Positions 1 through 6,642 of a stretch of DNA of 8,567 nucleotides are shown here, one piece after another (the stretch's first letter is position 1; each line of letters starts with the position of its first letter). The DNA comes from Planctomycetaceae bacterium. GTDB taxonomy: Bacteria > Planctomycetota > Planctomycetia > Pirellulales > UBA1268. Under the pieces are notes generated by a model. That model had not been told where the DNA came from. It searched no databases and was given only the letters and a program-made list of their open reading frames with translations. The position numbers and the translations under genes were made by a program. The stretch lies in contig JABHNP010000113.1 of assembly GCA_018694455.1 (NCBI GenBank), forward strand, positions 1 through 8,567, read 5' to 3'.

Positions 1-1419
1 CGCATTGATACCGGAACAGACGGCTGCCTCTTCGAGAGCGTTATTGGGGGTGAAAAAGTTGGTCGGTACAGTTTTCTTGGATCTGAACCCTTCCTTCAGT
101 TCGAAGCCCATGGGCCCAATGTAACCATTCGGCGACAAGGACAACCTGCCGAAAATATTCATGTTGAAGATCCGCTGGCGGAACTAGAAAAACGAATGGC
201 AGAATTCAAACCTGCCCGCCTCAATGAACTCCCACCATTTACAAGTGGCGCTATAGGTTACGCAGCGTACGATGCAATTCGTTATGCCGAGCACCTCCCA
301 AATATACCCGTTGATGACCTTGGGTTACCCGACATCTACTTCGCACTTTATGATCGGCTCGTGGTTTTTGACCACGTTTCGAAATCTATTGATATTGTGG
401 CATTAGCGAAAATAACTACAAAATCAGCTGAATCGATTCGAACAGCTTACGAATCAGCCAAGCAGCGTGTTGATGAAACAATTGACAAGCTCAACCAGCA
501 TTGCAACTGGCCGCCCATCAACGATATTGGTTCTTTAAAACCACAAACACAAACACATGTCACTGCGAACCGAAGCCGTCAAGATTTTTTAGAAGCTGCC
601 GAGAAAGCCATTGACTACATTCACGCTGGTGATATTTTCCAAGTCGTGCTTAGCCGGCGAATTTCCGTGCCATTCGAGGCTTCTCCACTTGAGCTTTATC
701 GGACACTTCGTGTCGTGAACCCAAGTCCATTCATGTTCTGTCTCCGCACTCCTAACGCAACACTTGTTGGAAGTTCACCAGAGATCATGGTCCGAGTCAT
801 GGATCAAACGGTTACCGTAAGACCACTAGCGGGCACACGTCCTCGTGGAAACACCCCCGAAGAAGACGCGGAATTAGCTGCGGGGCTTCTAGCGGACCCT
901 AAAGAACGGGCCGAGCATGTGATGCTTATCGACCTTGGCCGAAATGATGTTGGACGCGTGTCAGAGATTGGCTCTGTTGAACTTTCGGATGTTATGGCCA
1001 TTGAGCGATACAGCCATGTCATGCATATAACCAGCAATGTCTGCGGGAAGCTCAAGCCGCAGACAACTGCTTTTGACTCACTTCGCGCATGCCTTCCAGC
1101 TGGCACCGTATCTGGTGCGCCAAAGATTCGTGCGATGGAAATCATTGATGAACTTGAGCCGAATAAACGAGGCCCTTATGCCGGCGCTGTAGGCTACATT
1201 GATTTCACTGGCACGATGGACACGTGCATTGCACTCCGAACCATTGTGCTAGCCCATGGCAAGGCCTACGTCCAATCAGGAGCAGGAATTGTTGCTGACA
1301 GTCTTCCGGAAAAAGAATTTGAAGAAACTCTCAACAAAGCAAAAGGACTGCTTGTAGCAATTGACATGACAACGGACCGGCTCAAAGATCATGGTTCGAA
1401 AATCGCAGGAACGCAATGA
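1..1419 (+). CDS. trpE: Anthranilate synthase component I, 5'-truncated by the window edge
   Basis: TrpE converts chorismate to anthranilate, the first committed step of tryptophan synthesis, using ammonia from the glutaminase partner TrpG. The frame is open from base 1, so the gene starts outside the window; 472 residues are visible and, against a usual length near 500, some 20-40 are missing. Near the visible start LFES (28-39) matches the LLES motif that binds feedback-inhibiting tryptophan, followed by GRYSFLG. The chorismate-binding domain fills the C-terminal two thirds: PLAGTRPRG (about 820-846), LIDLGRNDVGRV (925-960) and GTVSGAPK (1102-1125). The first ATG inside the window, at 196, lies within the conserved N-terminal domain and is not the start. 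PabB and menaquinone-type synthases share the fold, but the LFES motif and good match throughout favour TrpE. It overlaps the next gene by four bases. No trpG is visible; it may lie upstream or elsewhere. Confidence 0.95.
   Translation, partial: RIDTGTDGCLFESVIGGEKVGRYSFLGSEPFLQFEAHGPNVTIRRQGQPAENIHVEDPLAELEKRMAEFKPARLNELPPFTSGAIGYAAYDAIRYAEHLPNIPVDDLGLPDIYFALYDRLVVFDHVSKSIDIVALAKITTKSAESIRTAYESAKQRVDETIDKLNQHCNWPPINDIGSLKPQTQTHVTANRSRQDFLEAAEKAIDYIHAGDIFQVVLSRRISVPFEASPLELYRTLRVVNPSPFMFCLRTPNATLVGSSPEIMVRVMDQTVTVRPLAGTRPRGNTPEEDAELAAGLLADPKERAEHVMLIDLGRNDVGRVSEIGSVELSDVMAIERYSHVMHITSNVCGKLKPQTTAFDSLRACLPAGTVSGAPKIRAMEIIDELEPNKRGPYAGAVGYIDFTGTMDTCIALRTIVLAHGKAYVQSGAGIVADSLPEKEFEETLNKAKGLLVAIDMTTDRLKDHGSKIAGTQ
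1407..1411 (+). promoter_or_regulatory. Ribosome binding site (AGGAA) inside the end of trpE
   Basis: AGGAA lies four bases before the ATG at 1416, within the last codons of trpE. It supports that ATG as the start of the ABC ATPase and suggests that translation of this gene is coupled to termination on trpE through the ATGA overlap. Confidence 0.55.
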
Positions 1420-2324
1420 TTTCGCTTGAACGAGTTTCCGTCCAACGACACGGCGTTATCGTATTGGACCAATTCACCCACACGATTCACCCAGGGCAAT
1501 CTGTTGCAGTCATTGGACCATCAGGATCTGGAAAAACTACACTCCTTGAAACTCTTGCCGCGATACTGCCCGTTCACTCTGGCAACTTTTCACTTTCTGA
1601 CCTAGCAACGAAGAACCCCCAATCCAATCAGCGACTTCTTGGATATGTACCCGACATCATACCAATTTGGCCAATGATTCGTGTTGATGAATGCCTTGAA
1701 TTATTCGCGTCGAGCTTAGGGCTTCGAGGAAACGATATAAGTAATGCTGTAACTCGATCACTTGAGAAAGTTTCTCTCCACAACTTGCACGGACACCGAA
1801 TCGATACTCTCTCCTCTGGCCAGAGTAAGCGATTACTCCTTGCGAGAGCCTTACTTTGTGAGCCCTCTATCTTAGTGTTCGACAATCCTTATAGCGGTCA
1901 TGATCCTGCTGGCTATCAGATAGTTGAGGAACTTGTAACAAATTCACAAATTACAGGACGGATTATTGTCGCAGCTTTTAACGATGCAAACATTTCCGAG
2001 AACTTCACAGACCTGATCGTAATGAAGGACGGACGAAAAATCTCAGGCAATCGTTTTAAGCCTGAATTATTTACAGATGTAACCGAATGGCAAATTCGTC
2101 TCAAATGTCCAGCATCCGCTGCAGATGCAGCTAAAACTCTTGGTCATCTCACTGTTTCGAGCACGATCGTCGATGAGGATTATTTACTATGTAATTTGGC
2201 TACTCATCGCGGACCAATCGAAGAGGCGTTAGCGACTCTCACAAGGGCAGGGTGCCCAGTCGCGACGTGTACATATGACCCACCATGGCCAGCTCAAGTC
2301 TTACAAGCACTTGCCTACGAATAA
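1416..2324 (+). CDS. ABC-type ATPase subunit with degenerate catalytic residues
   Basis: This 302-residue protein has the layout of an ABC transporter ATP-binding subunit. Visible motifs are Walker A GPSGSGKTT (residues 34-42), signature LSSGQ (132-136) followed by a typical RLLLARALL helix, Walker B ILVFD (152-156) and a D-loop-like SGHDP (160-164). Residues from about 220 onward form a C-terminal extension of the size of the regulatory tail found on ABC-2 type exporters. Three residues that normally support hydrolysis differ: the Q-loop position reads YVPD (Asp80), the residue after the Walker B aspartate is Asn157 instead of Glu, and the H-loop position is Asn189 (AAFND) instead of His. 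ATP binding therefore looks possible, but hydrolysis should be weak or absent. The start overlaps the trpE stop as ATGA. No permease gene is adjacent; the next gene downstream is on the other strand. Function and substrate cannot be told from the sequence. It might pair with a permease or an active ATPase elsewhere, or have a non-transport role. Confidence 0.82.
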   Translation: MISLERVSVQRHGVIVLDQFTHTIHPGQSVAVIGPSGSGKTTLLETLAAILPVHSGNFSLSDLATKNPQSNQRLLGYVPDIIPIWPMIRVDECLELFASSLGLRGNDISNAVTRSLEKVSLHNLHGHRIDTLSSGQSKRLLLARALLCEPSILVFDNPYSGHDPAGYQIVEELVTNSQITGRIIVAAFNDANISENFTDLIVMKDGRKISGNRFKPELFTDVTEWQIRLKCPASAADAAKTLGHLTVSSTIVDEDYLLCNLATHRGPIEEALATLTRAGCPVATCTYDPPWPAQVLQALAYE

Positions 2325-2335
2325 AGAGCGTAAAT

Positions 2336-3169
2336 TCAGCAAGCCTCGCATGCTTTGACAAGTTCCTGCACAAAACTACCGGCAGCATTGGGAATCGATT
2401 CATTGTCCCTAGCTTCTTCGAGACAACGGACAACCGCAGAACCAACAATGACCCCGTCAGCCACTGCGGCAACCTCTCTGGCTTGACCGGCACTTGATAT
2501 CCCAAACCCTACCAAGATCGGAACATCTGACTCTTTACGCAACCACTTGATACGGTCGATAAGACCGTCTGGCAAAGCCGTACGCTCTCCTGTCACCCCT
2601 GCCACGGAAACGCAATAAAGAAATCCTGTTGAACGCCTCGCAATTTCTCGAGCTCGCTCCGGTGGTGTTGTTGGAGTGACGAGTCTCACAAGAGCTAACC
2701 CAGACTTCCGGCACTGCCTATCAAGGTCATCAGACTCTTCCAGCGGCAAGTCTGGCACAACAAACCCAGCGAGGCCACTGGCCTCACCCCGCCTTACGAA
2801 TTCTTCAATTCCAGTTCGAAATATAAGGGAATAACTTGCCATAGCCAGCAACGGCATCTCGCATACTTCACGAAAACTTGAAACAATACCAAACATTTTT
2901 TCTAGATTCATCCCTGCATTCAAGGCACGTGTGTACGAGGACTGAATCACTGCGCCATCTGCAATCGGATCACTGTACGGGACACCAAGCTCACAACATG
3001 TTGCTCCTGCTGCAGAAATTGATTTCAAAATGGCAACTGTTGTGTCACAATCTGGGTCACCGGCAGTGATAAAAGGAGAAACTGCACGCCGGCCTTCAGC
3101 CTTACAAAGCGCAAAAGCATTTTCAAGACGTTTGATACCTGTTTGTTGTTTACCGTCTTTAGAACTCAT
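2336..3169 (-). CDS. trpA: Tryptophan synthase alpha chain
   Basis: TrpA cleaves indole-3-glycerol phosphate to indole and glyceraldehyde 3-phosphate; indole passes by tunnel to TrpB in the alpha2-beta2 complex. The 277-residue product is close to the usual 265-275, with a slightly longer N-terminus. The family signature CELGVPYSDPIADG spans residues 59-72 and holds both catalytic acids, Glu60 and Asp71 (Glu49 and Asp60 in E. coli). SPFITAGDPD (31-40), SVAGVTGER (188-196) and the phosphate-binding GFGIS and GSAVV segments near the C-terminus are also present. The start is fixed because an in-frame TGA directly precedes the ATG. No convincing Shine-Dalgarno sequence lies upstream. The gene is second in a trpB-trpA unit, 67 bases after trpB, and its stop codon lies 11 bases from the stop of the convergent ABC ATPase gene. 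Confidence 0.97.
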   Translation of the reverse strand: MSSKDGKQQTGIKRLENAFALCKAEGRRAVSPFITAGDPDCDTTVAILKSISAAGATCCELGVPYSDPIADGAVIQSSYTRALNAGMNLEKMFGIVSSFREVCEMPLLAMASYSLIFRTGIEEFVRRGEASGLAGFVVPDLPLEESDDLDRQCRKSGLALVRLVTPTTPPERAREIARRSTGFLYCVSVAGVTGERTALPDGLIDRIKWLRKESDVPILVGFGISSAGQAREVAAVADGVIVGSAVVRCLEEARDNESIPNAAGSFVQELVKACEAC

Positions 3170-3236
3170 TCAATGTATGTCTTTTCTACTGGAAGGATGC
3201 CAGCACGAATCGCGTCAACACAATGTGGTTAACGAA

Positions 3237-4463
3237 TCATTCCTGACCACGTAACCTTGCTATCTCGGCTGCATCTTTATCGCCTCGACCCGACATGCAG
3301 ACCACCAAAATTTCCTCAGGGCTCATTTCCGAAGCAGCCTCAACAGCCCATGCCAATGCGTGCGATGTTTCGAGCGCAGGAAGAACCCCCTCTTGCTGAG
3401 CTACCATATCGAATGCATCAAGTGCTGCGGCATCAGTCACGCTTGTATAGTCAACCCGACCAGAATCCCGCCAGTAACTGTGCTCCGGCCCCACTCCCGG
3501 ATAATCTAGACCTGCCGAGACTGAATGAACGTCAGCAGTTTGACCATCAAGATCCTGTAATACGTAACTCAGGCTGCCGTGAAGGATGCCTGGTGTCCCA
3601 TACGTCAGCGGCGCGGCATGATCACCCTCATCACTCGAACGACCTCCTGCCTCGACCCCAACGAGACGAACATCTGGATAATCCACAAATGGATAGAACA
3701 TTCCGGCGGCATTACTGCCACCGCCGACACATGCCACCACAGTATCGGGCAGCCTTCCGAATAGACTTTCGCAACAATCTATTGTTTCTCGTCCAATGAC
3801 TGACTGGAAATCACGGACTATACGTGGAAACGGATGAGGGCCAACTACGGAACCTATGATGTAATGCGTTGTTTCCACCGTGGCCATCCAATCTCGCATC
3901 GCCTCATTAATTGCATCTCGTAGCGTACGAGAACCACTTTCAACAGGACGGACCTCCGCACCCATTAGTTTCATCGTCCGAACATTCGGGGATTGGCGAC
4001 GAACATCCTCCGCACCCATGTAAACGATGCATTCAAGTCCAAATCGAGCACATGCTGTTGCAGTTGCCACGCCGTGCTGGCCCGCCCCTGTCTCAGCAAT
4101 GATTCGTTTCTTACCCATCCGAATCGCCAGCAGTGCTTGACCGAGCGTGTTGTTAATTTTGTGAGCGCCCGTATGACTAAGATCTTCTCGCTTAAAATAA
4201 ATTTGAGCGCCTCCTGCCTTCTCAGTGAGCCTTTTTGCAAAAAGCAGGGGGGTCGGCCGACCAACAAAAGCTCCAAAGAGCCCTTCAAGTTCGCTCACGA
4301 ATGCCGGGTCTACAATCGCTTCATCATACGCGCACTCCAACTGATTTAGTGCTGCAGAAAGTGTTTCTGGCACGTACCTACCACCGAAACGACCAAAGCG
4401 ACCAAGACTATCGGGCACAGCAGAAAGTTTGTGATCTACTACTTCAGCATGAACACGAGGCAT
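3237..4463 (-). CDS. trpB: Tryptophan synthase beta chain
   Basis: TrpB is the PLP enzyme that condenses indole with L-serine to give L-tryptophan, in complex with TrpA. The 408-residue product is near the usual 395-410. RFGRFGGRYVPETL (22-35) is the typical beginning of the family. The PLP Schiff-base lysine is Lys102 in HTGAHKINN, Glu124 in AETGAGQHG matches the catalytic Glu109 of the Salmonella enzyme, and GGGSN (247-251) binds the PLP phosphate. SGRGDKD near the C-terminus is also conserved. The pattern is the TrpB1 type that works with TrpA, not the longer TrpB2 type. A GGAG Shine-Dalgarno six bases before the ATG supports the start. It is the first gene of the trpBA unit and diverges from mutM. 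The 153-base upstream region shows no Trp-rich leader peptide, so there is no sign of classical attenuation. Confidence 0.98.
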   Translation of the reverse strand: MPRVHAEVVDHKLSAVPDSLGRFGRFGGRYVPETLSAALNQLECAYDEAIVDPAFVSELEGLFGAFVGRPTPLLFAKRLTEKAGGAQIYFKREDLSHTGAHKINNTLGQALLAIRMGKKRIIAETGAGQHGVATATACARFGLECIVYMGAEDVRRQSPNVRTMKLMGAEVRPVESGSRTLRDAINEAMRDWMATVETTHYIIGSVVGPHPFPRIVRDFQSVIGRETIDCCESLFGRLPDTVVACVGGGSNAAGMFYPFVDYPDVRLVGVEAGGRSSDEGDHAAPLTYGTPGILHGSLSYVLQDLDGQTADVHSVSAGLDYPGVGPEHSYWRDSGRVDYTSVTDAAALDAFDMVAQQEGVLPALETSHALAWAVEAASEMSPEEILVVCMSGRGDKDAAEIARLRGQE

Positions 4464-4469
4464 TTAAAG

Positions 4470-4473
4470 CTCC
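4470..4473 (-). promoter_or_regulatory. Ribosome binding site of trpB
   Basis: Read on the minus strand, GGAG is followed by six bases (CTTTAA) and then the trpB ATG. This is normal spacing and supports the chosen start. Confidence 0.6.
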
Positions 4474-4547
4474 AAATGTTTAGGCAAACCTTTTTAAGCA
4501 ACCCGTCTATTATTTAACATGTCTCGAAGAATACCTGAAACCACTTG

Positions 4548-4570
4548 AATTGTAGCCTGCTTCTACGATT
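4548..4570 (+). repeat. Inverted repeat (possible hairpin) in the mutM upstream region
   Basis: AATTGTAG (4548-4555) can pair with CTACGATT (4563-4570) across a seven-base loop, giving eight pairs with one G-U wobble. The wobble makes it stable only in RNA read on the plus strand, the direction of mutM. Four Ts (4568-4571) overlap its end, but the stem is AT-rich and no gene is known to end just before it. It may be a leader structure, a weak terminator or chance. Confidence 0.25.
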
Positions 4571-4616
4571 TTCGACCTACGGGAAGACCTTTGGCACCAT
4601 TCAAAAAGCTATTACG

Positions 4617-5465
4617 ATGCCAGAACTACCGGAAGTTGAAACAATGTGTCGCGGAATCGCCTGTTTCCGAGGTAAAATCATTGAAAAAATACTCTTCCCA
4701 AAACATACCCGCCGAGCGTCTCCAATTCAGCCAAGGCCAAAAATTCTTGCGTCCAAACTTCAGGGTGCTCGTATTACCGGTATTACGCGTCTCGGCAAAA
4801 GGGCAATACTGTCTGTCGAACCGGCTAATGAGAACGGTAATCTATTTCTCATTTTTGAGCCCCGAATGACTGGTTTGCTTTTGCGGGTTCCACCTCCAAC
4901 TGAAAAGCATGTGCGACTTGTAGTCCACATGCAAAAATATCAGGATCCACTTATCTTCTGGGATCGACGTGGCCTTGGGACAATAACCATGGTCAATCGA
5001 CCCACATTCATCGCCCGTTTCGGAAACAATGCACTGGGGCCTGACGCACTTAAAGCCAACGGCCCAGAACTGTACAAAAAAATTCATCGTTCAAAGCGGC
5101 ACATCAAAGTTGCTCTTCTAGATCAAAAAATACTCGCTGGTATCGGAAATATTTATGCTTCAGAAATCTTGTACTTGGCCAGAATTGATCCACGAACACG
5201 GTGTTGCCGGTTAAGTCAGGATGCGTGCGAACGCATAGCAAGAGCATCCTCACAGATTCTTCGTCTTGCGATCAAACACGAAGGCTCCTCAATAGGTGAC
5301 GAAACCTATAGAACAGCAGACAATCGCCCAGGTCGATATCAGCGATTTCATAAAGTCTACGGACGCGACAAAGCCAAGTGCGGCAAATGTAAAAATGAGA
5401 TCCAGCGGGTCATTCAGACTCAACGATCAACTTTCTTCTGCCCAAACTGCCAAATACGTTACTGA
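4617..5465 (+). CDS. mutM: Formamidopyrimidine-DNA glycosylase (8-oxoguanine glycosylase / AP lyase)
   Basis: MutM (Fpg) removes oxidised purines such as 8-oxoguanine from DNA and cleaves the resulting abasic site. The product is 282 residues, close to the family's usual 270-290. It begins MPELPEVET; the proline after Met is the catalytic nucleophile and must become the N-terminus, so the ATG at 4617 is the start, although the frame is open further upstream from a TTG at 4545. Other family features are Glu3, Lys61 in RLGKRAIL, the helix-two-turn-helix GIGNIYASE (175-183), and a C-terminal zinc finger with Cys255, Cys258, Cys275 and Cys278 (C-X2-C-X16-C-X2-C) carrying Arg270. Of the three residues that fill the gap left by the flipped base, Met84 and Arg118 are present, but Leu120 stands where many enzymes have Phe. 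No strong Shine-Dalgarno is seen. It appears monocistronic, divergent from trpB and 151 bases before the next gene. Confidence 0.95.
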   Translation: MPELPEVETMCRGIACFRGKIIEKILFPKHTRRASPIQPRPKILASKLQGARITGITRLGKRAILSVEPANENGNLFLIFEPRMTGLLLRVPPPTEKHVRLVVHMQKYQDPLIFWDRRGLGTITMVNRPTFIARFGNNALGPDALKANGPELYKKIHRSKRHIKVALLDQKILAGIGNIYASEILYLARIDPRTRCCRLSQDACERIARASSQILRLAIKHEGSSIGDETYRTADNRPGRYQRFHKVYGRDKAKCGKCKNEIQRVIQTQRSTFFCPNCQIRY

Positions 5466-5601
5466 AGACCGTTGCCAGCTATTATTAAACTTGGGTTTTT
5501 CAAACAGGACATGGTAAAACTTCACTTAAGGCCAACAACACAACATCGGTAAGACCGTTTAAATTGGTGTTAAAGAAAATCAGGTACGCAACAGAGATCA
5601 T

Positions 5602-5607
5602 AAGGAG
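5602..5607 (+). promoter_or_regulatory. Ribosome binding site of the DUF3500-like gene
   Basis: AAGGAG lies nine bases before the ATG at 5617. It is the clearest Shine-Dalgarno in the window and supports this start, which also leaves a complete Tat signal at the N-terminus. Confidence 0.65.
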
Positions 5608-5616
5608 CCGCTTGAC

Positions 5617-6642
5617 ATGCCAACTTCAAAGAAAAACAAACCGACTTCTCGGAGGAGTTTTCTGACGAATACGTCAGCAGCGATTAGTGCGACCTCTCTC
5701 CTGCAAGGTTCTGACTGGTGCAAAATTTATGCGGCGGAGCCGACCCTTCCTTCGACGGCCGAAACTCTCGCTGGAGAACTTCATGCCTCACTTACAACAG
5801 ATCAACGAAAACAGGTTTGCTTTCCATGGAATTACCAACACCCGAAGTATGGACTTCTGCGTACACGAGTTGCTAACAATTGGCAGGCAAGCAAACCAGA
5901 AATTGCGAGTGACTTTTTTACAAGCACACAACAAAGCATGATTCGTAAGATTTTTGAAGATATTATCTCGCCGAAATGGCAACCACAGTTCGATAAACAA
6001 CTGGAAGATGACTGTGGTGGGTTTGGTTATTCGCAAAGCGTCGCACTCATTGGAGAGCCCGGCAGTGGCAATTTCCAATTCCTACTCAGCGGCCGTCACA
6101 TGACGTTGAGGTGTGATGGAGACTCCGCTGATCATGTTGCTTTTGGAGGACCGATTTTCTATGGCCATGACACCGGCAATTTTCATGAAGAACCGACACA
6201 CCCAGGAAATGTTTTCTGGCCGCAAGCCGTCGCAGCAAATAAAGTATACGCATTGCTTGACAGGCACCAACAGGAGGCATCAACCGTTCGTCGCTCACCC
6301 AAAGAAAGCGCTATTCAATTTCACGGTAAAGCAGACCGGCCAGGGCTATCCGTTGCGGATCTTACTAAAGACCAGAAAAAAGAACTTGGAAATGTTCTCA
6401 AACTTCTTCTCGAACCATTCCGACCGAGCGATCAAGCTGAAATTGACCGTTGCTTAGCATCACAGGGCGGAATTGATACGTGTCGTCTCGTTTATTACAA
6501 AGATAAAGACCTTGGGAATGATGGCGTATGGGACAACTGGCGACTTGAGGGCCCGGCATTCGTCTGGCACTTTCGTGGCGCGCCTCACGTCCATGTTTGG
6601 GTCAATATCGCAGATAGCCCGCAGGTCCCAACGAATGCCTGA
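5617..6642 (+). CDS. Tat-exported DUF3500-like protein of unknown function
   Basis: The 341-residue product opens with a twin-arginine signal: SRRSFL (residues 11-16), a mildly hydrophobic stretch to about 29, and a likely signal peptidase site near IYAAEP (37-42). It is therefore probably folded in the cytoplasm and exported. The rest resembles the DUF3500 family, recognised from memory by the order of blocks: FGYSQSVALIGEPGSGNFQF (136-155), GRHMTLRCDGDS (159-170), the GGPIFYGHD segment (177-185), an amphipathic helix near 205-218, and a C-terminal block FVWHFRGAPHVHVWVNIAD (315-333). The biochemical function of this family is not established. Several histidines in the conserved blocks (161, 184, 190, 195, 318, 324, 326) could suit a metal or polar ligand site, which is inference only. 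The start has a strong AAGGAG. The end overlaps the next gene by eight bases, suggesting an operon with the amine oxidase. Confidence 0.75.
   Translation: MPTSKKNKPTSRRSFLTNTSAAISATSLLQGSDWCKIYAAEPTLPSTAETLAGELHASLTTDQRKQVCFPWNYQHPKYGLLRTRVANNWQASKPEIASDFFTSTQQSMIRKIFEDIISPKWQPQFDKQLEDDCGGFGYSQSVALIGEPGSGNFQFLLSGRHMTLRCDGDSADHVAFGGPIFYGHDTGNFHEEPTHPGNVFWPQAVAANKVYALLDRHQQEASTVRRSPKESAIQFHGKADRPGLSVADLTKDQKKELGNVLKLLLEPFRPSDQAEIDRCLASQGGIDTCRLVYYKDKDLGNDGVWDNWRLEGPAFVWHFRGAPHVHVWVNIADSPQVPTNA

Noticed and set aside
804..1145. Open frame of 113 codons on the - strand inside trpE
   Set aside because: Antisense to the conserved chorismate-binding domain of trpE, serine- and arginine-rich, with no family resemblance.
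3257..3799. Open frame of 180 codons on the + strand, opposite trpB
   Set aside because: It lies wholly antisense to the well-conserved trpB, and its protein is of odd composition (rich in Pro, His, Arg, Gln) with no recognisable domain; it is a shadow of codon use in trpB.
4545..4616. Upstream extension of mutM from a TTG
   Set aside because: The catalytic proline must follow the initiator Met, so the ATG at 4617 is the only functional start.
4464..4616. Possible trp leader peptide / attenuator before trpB
   Set aside because: The short minus-strand ORFs here (for example Met-Leu-Asn-Asn-Arg-Arg-Val-Ala) contain no tryptophan codons, and no terminator/antiterminator pair is evident.
5466..5616. 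Possible terminator or promoter between mutM and the DUF3500-like gene
   Set aside because: Only short, weak inverted repeats (such as CGGT-AAG-ACCG) and a 9-base direct repeat AAGACCGTT are present; no convincing terminator or -35/-10 pair could be fixed by eye.
6473..6634. Upstream extension of the ThiO-like oxidase
   Set aside because: These codons read the DUF3500-like gene in another frame; the FAD-binding fold starts right after the ATG at 6635, as in the family.
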